Source: Atherix ibis
Lineage: Eukaryota > Arthropoda > Insecta > Diptera > Athericidae
NCBI GenBank assembly: GCA_958298945.1
Contig: OY282607.1
Location: 35,807,000-35,870,999, forward strand
Length of the DNA stretch: 64,000 bases
Direction: 5' to 3'
Under the pieces are notes generated by a model. It ran no database searches. It was not told the origin of the DNA and saw only the letters and a program-made list of their open reading frames with translations. Position numbers and translations under genes: made by a program. Numbering within the stretch: the stretch's first letter is position 1; every line of letters starts with the position of its first letter. This document shows positions 12,929 through 23,120 of the stretch, in pieces.

Positions 12929-13108
12929 TGTAATATATTAGACTTGTTTATTTATGTATAATTCTTATGATTATACAGAGACATGTGAAAGGCATGACGG
13001 TGCCTACATGACTGACTCATCCATTGCTGTGTGGCATTGACGTGTATGAAACATCACGCCACTCGGTTTATACTCATGGCTGGGTGTACAATATATCGAT
13101 ATACTACA
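12929..13108 (-). repeat. 3' LTR of the gypsy element (180 bp)
   Basis: The LTR runs from TGTAATATATTAGACTTG to ATATCGATATACTACA on the plus strand. It is short for a gypsy LTR. Its last 45 bp recur at 17626-17670. It is the only complete LTR left. Confidence 0.88.
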
Positions 13109-13119
13109 CTCTTCCCCGC
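13109..13119 (-). other. Polypurine tract next to 3' LTR
   Basis: Read on the minus strand this is GCGGGGAAGAG, immediately before the LTR. That is the expected place and composition of the plus-strand primer of reverse transcription. Confidence 0.75.
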
Positions 13120-13131
13120 TTAGCCTGAACC

Positions 13132-16090
13132 TTACATATTCATTCTGTTGACGGGTTTTCGAACTCGTGGCTCCCTTTGGTTTACGTTTAAACCTGGATC
13201 CGGTTCGCACTTGATTCTGGGTCTGCTTTTCTTGGGTGTCGGCTGGATTTCCCTTGGATGATTGCCTTCTTGTTGGAATGCGGTTGGTTCTTCAACTACT
13301 CCTTTTGAGTCTTCTGTTGCTTTCTCTAGGTTCGATTCAGATATGATTGGCTCATCCATTGTGTCAGGCTCTTCTTCATATTTGTTTGCCTTTTCTTGTT
13401 CTAGGAGTACTCTTGTAGCTGCTTCGTAGAATTGACCTGATTTGCGCATCTGATCGTCACCTCTTTTCCATCTTAGATTTGGTTGAAAGTCGGGTTTACA
13501 TATGTATGTCTTTTCTCCCATTACTTCCTCCACAGTTGCTGGTTGCCAACCTGGCTTCATAGGATTCTTGTAATCCCGAGCTATCACCCTTTCTCCCTTT
13601 GAGAATGTGACATCTCTGTGTCCTCTGAAATACTGTATTTGCTTTTGGATTCTTTCTGCTGTTTTTGGTATTTTTAGCAAATCTAATCTACTTCTTAAGC
13701 TTCTGCCCAAAAATTTGTTCGCCGGTGATTCGCCTGTTGTTAGGTGTGGTGCGTTTCTGTAGGCGAATAAGTACTTGCTGATTAGATTATTTGCGCTGTC
13801 GTGAGCCTTGTTATCTTTTAATGCTTTTTCTAAGCCTTTTTTTAAAAGATTTCACTCCGTTCTCAGCTAATCCATTTGTTTGTGGATGGTATGGCGGACC
13901 TGTTTTGTGCAAAATTCCGTTCATTTTGCAGAATCTTTCGAATTCTTCTGACACCAGCTGTGCTCCATTATCTGATATTAGTGTGTCTGGTATACCATAT
14001 CTTGCGAATATTTCCCTCAGTTTTTCGATCGTATTTGTCGAATCTGTTTTTGTCATGTGGACAATTTCTGGCCATCTGGAGTATGCATCTATCAGTATCA
14101 GATACATCTTGCCCCTGTGTGGTCCTAGAAAGTCTATGTGCACCCTTTCGAACACATATTTGCTGTCAGGAAACTTCTTTAATCCTGATTTTTCCGGACT
14201 GCTGGATTCTGTCAGACATGCCATGCAACCTTTTGCGTAGCCTTCTATGTCTTTGTCCAACTTTGGCCACCAAAAATATTGTCGAGCGATCGCCTTCATT
14301 TTGCTGATGCCCATGTGACCTCCGTGTATTTCTTTCAGCAATATTTGCTTGCAGTTCTCCGGTATCATTACTCGGTATCCCCACAGCAGCACATTTTTTT
14401 CTATGAAGATTTCATCCTTTCTTTGTGCGAAAGGCTTAATTGACTCTTCAATTTGACTAGGCCATCCAGTTGTCGTGTATACCTTGCTCAGTACTGGATC
14501 TTTTCTAGTTTCTCTCGCTAAGTCTTCTGACCTTAGCGGTAGCTGGTCTTCCACCATGAAATGTAGATAGTCCTCTTCCTCTTGAACTAAATCTCTTTTA
14601 TTTCTGGGTAGACGCGATAATGTGTTGGCTGGCTCATTGTTCTTGCCTTTTATGTGCTCTATCTGGTAGTCAAATCCACTCATAAACAAAGCCCATCTTT
14701 GCAACCTTCCTGCTGCCATCTGTGGTATGCCTTTATGCTCGCCAAAAATCGTTATCAATGGCCTGTGGTCAGTGCATAACTTGAAATGCATACCTGCCAG
14801 ATATTGGTACAATTTCCGAAAAGCCCAATAAATGGCCAAAGCCTCTTTGTGCAAAATTGCGTAATTACCTTCCGCTTTTGTTAGCGTCCTTGATATGAAG
14901 GTAACTGGTCTATCCTCTCCGTTTGGCATTTCGTGCTTAGTACTGCTGATATGCCCTGGTCGGATGCGTCTGTCACTAGTTTTATAGGATAATCTGGGTT
15001 ATAGTGTACCAAATTTCTGTCCGATGCTAGTTCTTTCTTGATTTCAATAAATGCCTTTTCTGCATTTCTTGTCCATTGAAATCTTTCTTTGTTTTGTACT
15101 TCATAAATCGGCTTCAACATTTTAGCTAATCTCGGTACAAATTTTCCGTAGAATGTCACCAGTCCTGTGAATGCTCTTACATCTGTTATGTTTTCTGGTC
15201 TCTTTGCTTCGACCATTGCTGCGATTTTTTCTGGGTCCTTGGACAACCCATTCTTGCTTATGATGTACCCCAGGTATCTGATTTCTTCTTGGAAAAACTG
15301 GCACTTTTTGAGGTTAAGCTTTAGTCCAGCTTCCTCTAACCTCTGCAAAACTTCGTTTAAATTTTGCATATGCTCGTTATTATTTCTGCCCGTCACCACT
15401 ATGTCGTCTCGAAATGCTGCAGTTCCTTTGGCCCCTTGTAATACTTTTTCTACTACCTTGTCGAACTCTGCTGCTGCTGTTTTCGTTCCATAGGGTAATC
15501 GGTTGTGCAAATAAATACCCTTAGGTGTGCTCCATGCGCACAATTCCTTTGATCTGTCAGTCAGCTCTAGCTGATTGTAGGCCGCTGACATATCCAATTT
15601 CGTGAACCTTTCTCCACCTCCCAGTTCTGCGAATACTTCTTCCACTTTTGGTGTGGGGTGTTTTACATCTTGCATGTACTTATTGATTGTGACCTTGTAA
15701 TCGCCACAGATCCTTACTCCACCTCCTTTCTTTAGCACAGGCACTAATGGTGTGCCCCATTCGTTGTGCTTTACCTTGGTGAGTATTCCTTCTTTTTCCA
15801 GTTGGTCTAGCTGATCTCCGATTGTCTTCTTGAAAGCAAACGGTGTCGCCCTGGGTTTGCAGAACACTGGTTTCGCATTATCTTGCATCTTTATGTCTAT
15901 TTTGCCGTATTTATACCTTCCGAACTTGCCGTCGAAAAGTGTCTTGTGCTTGTCGATTATTTCTTGTAGTTTTGGTCCTTTTAATTCAACATGGTTGATT
16001 TCCACTATCTTGTATCTTAGTGCTTCCATCATGTCTCTACCCAACAATAATCTACAACCTGTTTTTACGACTATTAATTGACATTTTGTT
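13132..16090 (-). pseudogene. Gypsy pol: protease end, RT, RNase H, integrase (broken)
   Basis: Minus-strand pol in four open pieces. At 14881-16047 are the protease end (LLGRDMMEAL) and reverse transcriptase, with the catalytic motif read as FRDDIVV where the family usually has Y-x-D-D. At 13811-14929 are RNase H (DASDQG, HKEALAIYWA, DHRPL) and integrase, with an H2C2 finger (HGGHMGI…KGCMAC) and the catalytic D, D and E in VHIDFLG, ISDNGAQ and NGLAEN. At 13132-13710 is the integrase C terminus. Frameshifts separate the pieces near 14930 and near 13840; the latter is in an A/T run. The protease active site DSG lies upstream in the gag frame. The element cannot encode its own polyprotein. Confidence 0.9.
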
Positions 16091-17419
16091 TTTTTTTCTA
16101 CCTGTCTTTATTTCTACGTAGATCTGACCTTCTGGTGCAATTGCGCTCCCGTCATAGAATCTTAACGTAGTATTCACTGGTTGCAATTTATGCTGTGATA
16201 GATGCCTTTTGTATAATTCCTCCGGAATTACCGATCTGCTTTCTCCTGAATCAAGTTCAGCTAGCAATTGCTTGTTTCCTATCTTTATTTGGATTTGCGT
16301 CGGTTTGACGTATCCCGCCTTTGTTGCTTGAAAGTGAACCTCTTCGCTCGTCCAGTTGTGGTTTTCTATCTCCACGAAGTGTTGTTTAGCTTGTTCCTTT
16401 CCTTTTTTCTGGCATATTTTTCTTAAATGCCCTATTATACCGCAACGGTTGCATTTATAGTATTTAAATTTGCAGTCTGCGGACTCGTGGTTGCTATAAC
16501 CGCAATGATTGCATTGTTTGCCGCCCTTTGACTCCCTGTTAAATTTCTTTTTATAGCTTTCTTTACCGGCTTTGCTTTGGTTTATGGCTTCACTTTGCTT
16601 ACTTTTTCTGTCAAAGCTTACCCTATGTACGTTAATTTCCTGATGCGACTGTATAAGATCTGCCTCTTTCTTCTTCGCAATTTCGACGATTTGCTCAGAC
16701 CTCTTTTTATGGTCTTCTTCGCACACGCGATCTAAAATCTTGCCTTTCTTTAGACCCGCTACGAACTTATTCGTAATCATCAAGTCGAGCTGCGCACCCC
16801 ATTGGCACGTGCTGGCTTTATCTTTCAAGCGTATATACCACTGGCTAATCGACTCATTCTCGCCTTGCTTTAAGTCGAAAAATTCCATGCGTTCACGGAA
16901 TACCGATATTGTCTTTGAGAATTGATTTTTCAGTATAGCACATTATTCCTCGTATGTTTTTTGCGATGGTAACACTGGGTCGCACAAATTTGCGAGTACT
17001 CCATAACCTTTTGTCCCAATGACCGTTATGAGCGTAGCCACCTTTCTACGTGGCTCCAGTATGTTATTTACTATAAAGTATTGTTCTAATCTTTCTTGGT
17101 AGTTTTTCCAAACCTCGTGCTCATTATATTCTGCAACACACCCTACTGTGGCTGAATATACTTGCACATTTTGTATCGGTGCCGGCGTTCCTCCGTTTCC
17201 GCCTGTTGCGTTATTCTGTGTTGTGTCCATGTGCGTTCCTCGCTGGTTATTTAACCTCAGCAAATCTTTTCCCATATCCTCTATTACGGCATTTGCTTTG
17301 TTTCTTTCCATTCTGACTCTTTCCAGCGTGATTTGGGCCTCTCTAAGCTGTTCTTGTAATTCTCGTGCTTGGGCTTCATCCATCTTGTATGAACCTTTTT
17401 TGCCTTCGACTTCAATCAC
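16052..17419 (-). pseudogene. Gypsy gag with internal stop
   Basis: Minus-strand gag starting at 17419 (MIEVEGKKGSYKMDEAQ). It has a coiled-coil-like N-terminal stretch rich in E, R, Q and L, then a capsid-like region and two CCHC zinc knuckles (CNHCGYSNHESADC and CNRCGIIGHLRKIC). The protease DSG triad follows (LDSGESRSVI). A single TAA at about 16940-16942 breaks the frame; the sequence after it is in the same frame, so this is one stop rather than a frameshift. The frame is lost again in a run of nine A near 16090, inside the protease. That position argues for mutation rather than programmed frameshifting. Confidence 0.88.
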
Positions 17420-17496
17420 AGATTCACTTCTTACGAGATTTCCCGCACTGATTTCACTACACCTTTTAACTTTCCTTTTTCACTTTTTACTTTTTA

Positions 17497-17508
17497 CCTC
17501 GTCGCCAA
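17497..17508 (-). other. Putative primer binding site
   Basis: On the minus strand this reads TTGGCGACGAGG, placed where the 5' LTR should end and upstream of gag. It starts with TGG, complementary to a tRNA CCA end. The tRNA species is not assigned. The LTR that should lie beside it is missing. Confidence 0.55.
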
Positions 17509-17622
17509 TGTGGTGCGCAGCTCGACTTGATGATTACGAATAAGTTCGTAGCGGGTCTAAAGAAAGGCAAGATTTTAGATCGCGTGTGCGAAGAAGACCA
17601 TAAAAATAGGTCTGAGCAAATC
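17504..17622 (+). repeat. Inverted copy of gag replacing most of the 5' LTR
   Basis: These about 119 bases are the reverse complement of 16688-16806 within gag of the same element, with only about two differences visible. The join to the element is at GCCAAT, a motif shared by the primer-binding region and gag. Downstream, 45 bp of true LTR end follow (17626-17670). Confidence 0.93.
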
Positions 17623-17625
17623 AGA

Positions 17626-17670
17626 CGGTTTATACTCATGGCTGGGTGTACAATATATCGATATACTACA
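17626..17670 (-). repeat. Residual 45 bp of the 5' LTR
   Basis: Identical to 13064-13108 of the complete LTR (CGGTTTATACTCATGGCTGG… to the terminal CTACA). It is followed directly by the target duplication GTTAT. Confidence 0.9.
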
Positions 17671-17679
17671 GTTATGATC

Positions 17680-18423
17680 TGTCGTTTTTTTTTTATTGTA
17701 TTCAGTAATGTTTACAAATTCTCATTTAGAGATATATGCTAGAACAACGTTTACAAATTATTCAATTTTATTACCAAAATAATCGGTCTCCAATTGCAAC
17801 TTTTCGTGCACTCACTTTCATCTGAATAGTGCGGTAAATAAACAAAACTGTCGATTCTGGTGCGAAGAAACTCCACAAATTATTCATGAACACCCATTAC
17901 ATTCACCTACATTGACAGTTTGGTGTGGTTTTTGGTCTGGTGGAATCAATCATCGGTCCGTACTTCTTTCGAAATGAAGCTGGTAACAGTTAATGTCAAT
18001 GGAGAGTGGTATAGATCGATGATAGCCAACTTTTTATAGCCGAAATTGGAAGAAGTTGATCTTGACAACATCTGGTTCCAACAAGACGGGGCTACGTGCC
18101 ATACAGCACGTGCAACAACCGAATTATTGCGAGAAAAGTTTGGAGATTCGATTATTTCAAGAAATTGTGACATTAAATGGCCTCAAAGAAGATGTGATTT
18201 AACACCATTAGACTATCTCTTGTGGGGTTATTTGAAGTCACTGGCCTTTAGCAATAAACCAGACTCTCTTCAAGCTTTAGAAGTCAATATTGAACGTGGT
18301 ATTCATGACATATGTGTACGACTATATTTAGTGGAAAAAGTGCTCGAAAATTGGGTTCATCGAATTCGTTCCTGCAAAAGAAGTCGTGGAGGCCATTTGA
18401 ATGACGTTTTATTCAGAACTTAA
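17680..18423 (+). pseudogene. DD41D mariner transposase remnant
   Basis: The plus strand contains the C-terminal half of the transposase. The clean stretch 18046-18423 carries FQQDGATCHTA (second catalytic D), KWPQRRCDLTPLDYLLWGYL (third D) and the tail ending in GGHLNDVLFRT. Upstream pieces (SVR/T..FFRNEAG and the weak HLNSAVNKQN region near 17820-17850) are frameshifted. Most of the N-terminal half found in the other copy (40532 leftwards) is deleted between about 17790 and 17820. The gene cannot make an active enzyme. Confidence 0.85.
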
Positions 18424-18530
18424 TTGTATCGATTATACTTCACATTAAATAAAAAACATTTGAATTTCCTTAACAATTAATGTGTTTTTTCTTTAAAAAG
18501 AAATCATATCACTCCTTTTGAAAAACCCTA

Positions 18531-18700
18531 TAGTAGAAAAAGCGCATCCAAAGTTGAGTGTCCTTTCCGAAATCCGAATTACCTTTTCGTAAAAGAATTT
18601 TTCTAATATTTTTCTCAAATAGGGAAGAAGAGATTTCGGAATATTAAAGATTATGCTTATTTTCCAGGCTAAAGAACCTTATGATTATGCTTATTTTCCA
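18531..18700 (-). pseudogene. Jockey-like LINE reverse transcriptase fragment, 5' portion
   Basis: The minus strand reads KSLLPYLRKILEKFFYEKV, then, after a frame change, remains of the GHSTLDALF block common to Jockey reverse transcriptases. It runs up to the TA at 18531 and continues at 12864 on the other side of the nested insertions. The upstream boundary is not clear. A duplicated motif (ATTATGCTTATTTTCCAG, near 18649 and 18684) marks its decay. Confidence 0.7.
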
Positions 18701-18969
18701 GCTAGGCCATCTCAAGAATCTGGAAGCCACTTATGGTATCGATCCTATGGTACGTGTCTACCTCAAAAGTGGTCTCCTTGCGAGGAATGGAGTGATAATA
18801 TAATGTTCAGTCTCACCGCACCGTGAATCCACTACATATCCGTTTATCATGGGCGAAACATAAAAAGTAAGACCACCAATAGCATTCCACAACAAATTTT
18901 CACTTCCACAAGCAAAAAGACAAAATAATAAACATTCCCTTAATAAAAAAAAACGATTGCTGTATTCGA

Positions 18970-19256
18970 TTGCACCCAATTTGCTACTGCAGTAGTTGTG
19001 TACATCATCTACTGTACCTCGAACAGAACAGTAGATTGTCGCAGGAGTTGCGCATACAATTTACGTTAGGTGGATTCTAGTTGCTAAAGTGAAAATAGAT
19101 AGTTTTGTGGGTGCGTTGAAGAGTCATATTTTGGTCAGTATTTTTTATGTGTGAATAAACTCAGTTTTTATTATTTATGTGTGAGTAAACTCAGTATTGT
19201 TGTTGACTATTTTGAGGTTATATTTTACTGCTGTCAGTAAATTGTTCATTTCATTC
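18970..19256 (+). mobile_element. Partial MITE (TAGGCG family), left end lost
   Basis: The sequence is closely similar to the complete MITE at 32339-32668, from the CCAATTTTGCTACT region through CTACTCTACCTCGAA, TTTACGTTAGG, CTAGTTGCTAAAGTG and AATAAACTCAG to TATTTTGAGGTTAT. The outer terminus is missing. A short duplication of the AATAAACTCAG segment is present. The copy is cut off by the P-like element at 19257, and MITE sequence (CTCGAACAAACGACCAC) resumes at 20476, pointing to rearrangement. Confidence 0.75.
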
Positions 19257-20475
19257 TTAGATTAAAGAATACCTGGATAGGCCCTTACCGTATATGTATA
19301 CGCTTAGATTAAAGAATACCTGGATAGGTCCTTACCGTATATGTATACGCAATTTTGTGTACAAATATTTACTAGGGGGATATGACTGTCAAAAATTTTT
19401 TATGTAGACATGACACCCACTGCCATCTATGTGTCGTAATGGAAATTTATTTAATTGCAAAGACATAATTTATATTTATTTTAATTCACTTATTGGAAAC
19501 AAAAATACAATTTAAATACAACGATAGGTCATTTTTATTTTTTGTACAATCTTTTGATACGAAATGGAATTATATTTTAGATTTATTATACATTTCCTAA
19601 ATATCAATCAAATATAAACCGCCTCAATTTTGTAGACTTTCAAAGAGTTTGAAAACTTTAATTCTCCATGAAAGTGAGAGACTTGTGGGATTAGTTTTGT
19701 CATTTAGTGAATCCGATGTTGACAGTTCAATGTTTACCATAAAATAGTACAGTGCCGGTGTATATAAAGTGTGTGTAAGAAAGTTTAAGGGACCGAATTT
19801 TTCTGTCTATTTTCCATTGCTGTTTTCATTGTGTTATAATAAATAAAGTTTATTCTTCGGTAAGCTTATTATTTAAATAAATTTGTTTTGATTGCTCTAT
19901 TATACCACATTATAATGCATTTACTAAATAATATTTTTTAAATTTTTTAAAAATATTAGTTATTAAGTTTTTAAGTACATTAAATTTTTTATTTTGTAAT
20001 TTAGTTTTAAAACATTTTCTTTAATATTGTATACGATTAACATCTTATTGTGCACATAATTGCTTTCATATAATCAAATAACTTACAATTCATATTTTAA
20101 ATACTCTTCCCCACTTTAAAAATTTTGTTTTAATAAATAATATATAGTGAAATAAATAAAATGAAAATACATAATAAATAAATAAAAAAAAATACTGTGT
20201 TTTATTGCATATTTACAAAACTAATTCCATCAAACAAGACCCGCAATATTAAAAAATCTGCTTCTTTACGCATACGTGTATGTGTAAATGATATCACACA
20301 TGAAAAATGTTTTTAAAGGAACCGCTTCAATCGCATACTGAACTTTTAAATTGGCCCCCAATGATTAACGCCGTTTCTGTTGTATTGCATTTGTGTGCGT
20401 TCTATGAATGTATTGCCAACAAAATTTGGACAGAATTTTTGTGTAGAGGCCTATCCAGTACTTCTTTAATCTAAG
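19257..20475 (+). mobile_element. Non-autonomous P-like element, copy 1
   Basis: Ends are inverted repeats: CTTAGATTAAAGAATACCTG at the left and the complement ending in TTCTTTAATCTAAG at the right. The left 47 bp are duplicated in tandem (19257 and 19304). The interior shares all major blocks with the other copies: GTAGACATGACACCCACTGC, the ATACAATTTAAA block, ACAGTGCCGGTGTA, and the AAAATCTGCTTCTTTACGCAT block. The THAP-like exon of copies 2, 4 and 8 is deleted here. Matching 8-bp target duplications are not seen, probably because of the left-end rearrangement. Confidence 0.85.
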
Positions 20476-20502
20476 CCTCGAACAAACGACCACATTAAAC
20501 TG

Positions 20503-22244
20503 TAGGCGTTTTCCATTGGACCAATTTTGGTAGAGTTTCAGCTGTCATCATCTACTCTACCTCGAACTTAGATTAAAGAATACCTGGATAGGCCCTTACC
20601 GTATATGTATACGCAATTTTGTGTACGAATTACATGCCAAGCGGCGAGAATTCGCATTTATCACATAGCTTTTTGTGGATATTTTTATATAGATATGACA
20701 CTCACTGACATCTAGTTCTCGTAATTGAAAATTATTACATTGCAAAAGCCTAATTTATATTCTTTTTAATTCACTTATTAAAAACAAAAATACAATTTAA
20801 ACACAACGATAGGCAATTTTTATTTTTTTTACAATCTTTTGATATGAAATGGAATTCTATTTTAGGTTTATTATTCATTTCGTAAATATCATTCAAATAT
20901 AAAGCGCCTCAATTTTGTGGACTTTCGGAGAGTTTTACAATCTGCCATTCTCCATGAAAGTGATTACAACTCGAACTAATATAACTAGCGGTGTCATTTT
21001 GGTATTTGTCATTGATAAAAATAATAAAGTGTTGAAAGTGAAATTTAAAGTGTTGTTTTTATGTATTACAAAGTATTTAAAAAAAAGTAAGTATATTTAT
21101 AAATAGTTTTAATATTGATAACATTTAATAAGAAGTTTTTATTACAGAAAATGAAGTGTTTCGTGAAAAATTGTTTTTCCTACAATGACATGAGGAAGCC
21201 GGGAATTTCTTTCTTTCGGTAAGTTGACATCTGTAGTTTTAGTAAATAAAATAACAAAAATTTTATTTGTGATGTGCCTAAATGGGTTTAGGTGATATAT
21301 TTTATCCAAAAAGTGGTGAAAAAGTGAAAAGTTCGGCATTGAACAAATGTAAACAAATCCGATGTTGACAGTTCAATGTTTACCATAAAATAGTACAGTG
21401 CCGGTGTACGTAAAGTGTGTGTAAGAAAGTTTAAGGTACCGAATTTTTCAGTCTATTTTGCATTGCTGTTTTCATTGTGTTAAAATAAATAAAGTATATT
21501 CTTCGGAAGGCTTATTATTTAAATAAATTTGTTTTGCTTGCTCTATTAGACCATATTATAATGGATTTACTACATAATATTGTTTTTTTTTTAGATACAT
21601 AAAATTTTTCTTCTTATTGTGCACATAATTGTTGAAATATCTAATAAATAAATAAATAATATTTTAAAATAGAATACTGTGTTTTATTATAAATTTCCAA
21701 AACTAATTCCATCAAACAACAAAATCCGCAATATTAAAAAATCGGCTTCTTTACACGTAAATGATATCACATATGAAAAATAGTTTTAAGCGAACCGCTT
21801 CAATCGTATACTGAACTTTTAAATTGGCCCCCAATGATTTACGCCGTTTCTGTTGTATTGCATGTGTGTGCGTTCTATGAATGTATTGCCAACAAAAGTT
21901 GGACAGAATTTTTGTGTAGAGGCCTATCCAGTTCTTCTTTAATCTAAGACCTCGAATAAACGACCACATTAAACTGGGAGTTACGCATCCACTGAACTGT
22001 AAGGGGATTTTAGTTTCCTACCTGGCAATAGATGGCTTAGCGGGTTCGTTGGTTATGTTGAAGAGTCATATATTTGTCAGTATTTTGTATGTGTGAATAA
22101 ACTCAGTTTTTATTGTTTATGTGTGAGTAAACTCAGTATTGTTGCTGACTATTTTGAGGTTATGTATCTACTAATGTTATAAATTTGGCGTTCCTTTGCT
22201 CATCTACTCACAGCTACCGTGGTAGGTCCAAAGGAAAACGCCTA
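20503..22244 (+). mobile_element. MITE (TAGGCG family) interrupted by a P-like element
   Basis: The inverted ends TAGGCGTTTTCC at 20503 and GGAAAACGCCTA at 22244 match the complete copy at 32339-32668. After removal of the 1372-bp insertion at 20577 and one 8-bp duplication, the MITE is about 362 bp. No coding capacity is present. A TA at the boundaries is compatible with a TA target site, but the superfamily is uncertain. Confidence 0.85.
20577..21948 (+). mobile_element. Non-autonomous P-like element, copy 2, with clear 8-bp duplication
   Basis: The element has CTTAGATTAAAG… and …CTTTAATCTAAG ends and is flanked on both sides by ACCTCGAA (20569-20576 and 21949-21956). The uninterrupted MITE at 32339 has a single ACCTCGAA at this place, so the insertion is proven by the empty site. 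Inside, at about 21151-21220, is a short exon beginning MKCFVKNCFSYNDMRKPGIS followed by FFR and a splice donor, preceded by a TTTTTATTACAG acceptor. This resembles the N-terminal C2CH part of a THAP domain. No transposase catalytic region remains. An 8-bp duplication plus a THAP exon points to the P-element superfamily. Confidence 0.88.
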
Positions 22245-22251
22245 TTACAAA

Positions 22252-22504
22252 ATCTGCTTCTTTACGCATACGTGTATGTGTAAATGATATCGCACATAAA
22301 AAGTGTTTTTAAACGAACTGCTTCAATGGCATACTGAACTTTTAAATTGGCCCCCAATGATTTACGCCGTTTCTGTTGTATTGCATGTGTGTGCGTTCTA
22401 TGAATGTATTGCCAACAAAATTTGGGCAGAATTTTTGTGTAGAGGCCTATCCAGACTTCTTTAATCTAAGAGGCATATCCAGTTCTTCTACAATATAATC
22501 TAAG
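22252..22504 (+). mobile_element. P-like element, 3' end fragment (copy 3)
   Basis: Only the right-hand about 220 bp are present (AAAATCTGCTTCTTTACGCA to CTTTAATCTAAG at 22470), followed by a second degenerate terminus ending at 22504. It abuts the right end of the MITE. Confidence 0.8.
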
Positions 22505-22845
22505 GTCCTATCAAAAATAATCTAAATAAATGTGATCTTAATTACTAATTACATGTGTATAAATTCTACGAAAAGCCCAATTACAATTCATTGAGAATCT
22601 ATTGGGAACTACTGCACCTAATATTTTATTCGCTCCAGTGTGTGTGTACAACGAGCTTTATACAGCAGTCAATTTATCTATAAATAATCTTGCGCCACCT
22701 ATAATTAATCGATGAAATGTAATGACGTTTACTATCCATATAGTTTGTCGTTGATTTATTATAAGTGCGAGTAAGCAACGAGATAGAGTGCTGTGAATCT
22801 GATTGAATTAATTTTCGATTTTTATAACGAAATAATCAATTTAGA
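22505..22845 (+). promoter_or_regulatory. 5' flank / 5'UTR of COX7C
   Basis: This is 340 bp between the last P-like terminus and the COX7C start codon. It should contain the promoter and 5'UTR. No specific element is assigned. The flanking P-like terminus is unusually close to a housekeeping promoter. Confidence 0.4.
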
Positions 22846-23120
22846 ATGTTGAGCCGTATTGGTATTCTTGCACGTAAACCGCTGACTAATTTAACGAAAA
22901 TCGCCAAATATCATGGTGGTACACCCGGTGAGGTAAATAAAATAAAAATTCCTTCTATTACGTAAGCGTAGATCGAATGTAAAAATCAATTTTTCGTTTA
23001 CAGAATCTGCCATTCTCAATTGAAAACCGATATAGATTAACAGCATGGTTTATTGTCTTCTTCGGATCCGGTTTGGGTGCTCCATTCTTGATCTTGAGAC
23101 ATCAACTTTTGAAGAAGTAA
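22846..23120 (+). CDS. COX7C: Cytochrome c oxidase subunit 7C, mitochondrial
   Basis: Two exons (22846-22932 and 23004-23120) with GT/AG borders encode 67 residues. The N terminus [18 protein letters not shown] is a typical mitochondrial presequence. The mature part starts near [20 protein letters not shown] and has one membrane helix ([18 protein letters not shown]) with the conserved FFGSG and the terminal RHQLLKK. It is a small nuclear-encoded subunit of complex IV in the inner mitochondrial membrane. Length and both conserved blocks fit the family. The gene is intact although transposon debris lies on its 5' side. Confidence 0.95.

Larger units (their letters stand above)
12929..17670 (-). 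mobile_element. Ty3/gypsy LTR retrotransposon, Mag-like, defective
   Basis: A 4.7 kb element on the minus strand, bounded by TG...CA and a 5-bp target duplication GTTAT (12924-12928 and 17671-17675). The insertion is inside a DD41D mariner whose uninterrupted copy confirms the empty site. The order on the minus strand is: damaged 5' LTR, primer-binding-site-like TTGGCGACGAGG, gag, protease, reverse transcriptase, RNase H, integrase, polypurine tract, 3' LTR. All reading frames are interrupted by a stop or frameshifts. Sequence style in the reverse transcriptase (CKPRATPFAFKK region) suggests the Mag/K02A2.6-like group. No envelope gene is present. Confidence 0.92.
12865..18530 (+). mobile_element. 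DD41D (rosa-like) mariner split by an LTR retrotransposon
   Basis: The outer ends are inverted repeats: TAGGGTTTTCCAATAAGAGT at the left, and at the right the complement ending in AAAAACCCTA, each flanked by TA. The mariner itself is only 12865-12928 plus 17671-18530; everything between is the gypsy-like insertion. The same family is present without the insertion at 39256-40566 in the opposite orientation, which fixes the original junction. Compared with that copy, most of the N-terminal half of the transposase gene is also deleted, near 17760-17820. The spacing between the second and third catalytic aspartates is 41 residues, hence the DD41D assignment. Confidence 0.88.

Noticed and set aside
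13791..14307. Plus-strand frames of 143-149 codons
   Set aside because: They are antisense to the integrase of the gypsy element and show no domain.
16070..16100. Programmed gag-pol frameshift site at the run of nine A
   Set aside because: The shift falls inside the protease, after the DSG active site, rather than at the gag-pol border, and the element has other frame damage. A mutation is more likely.
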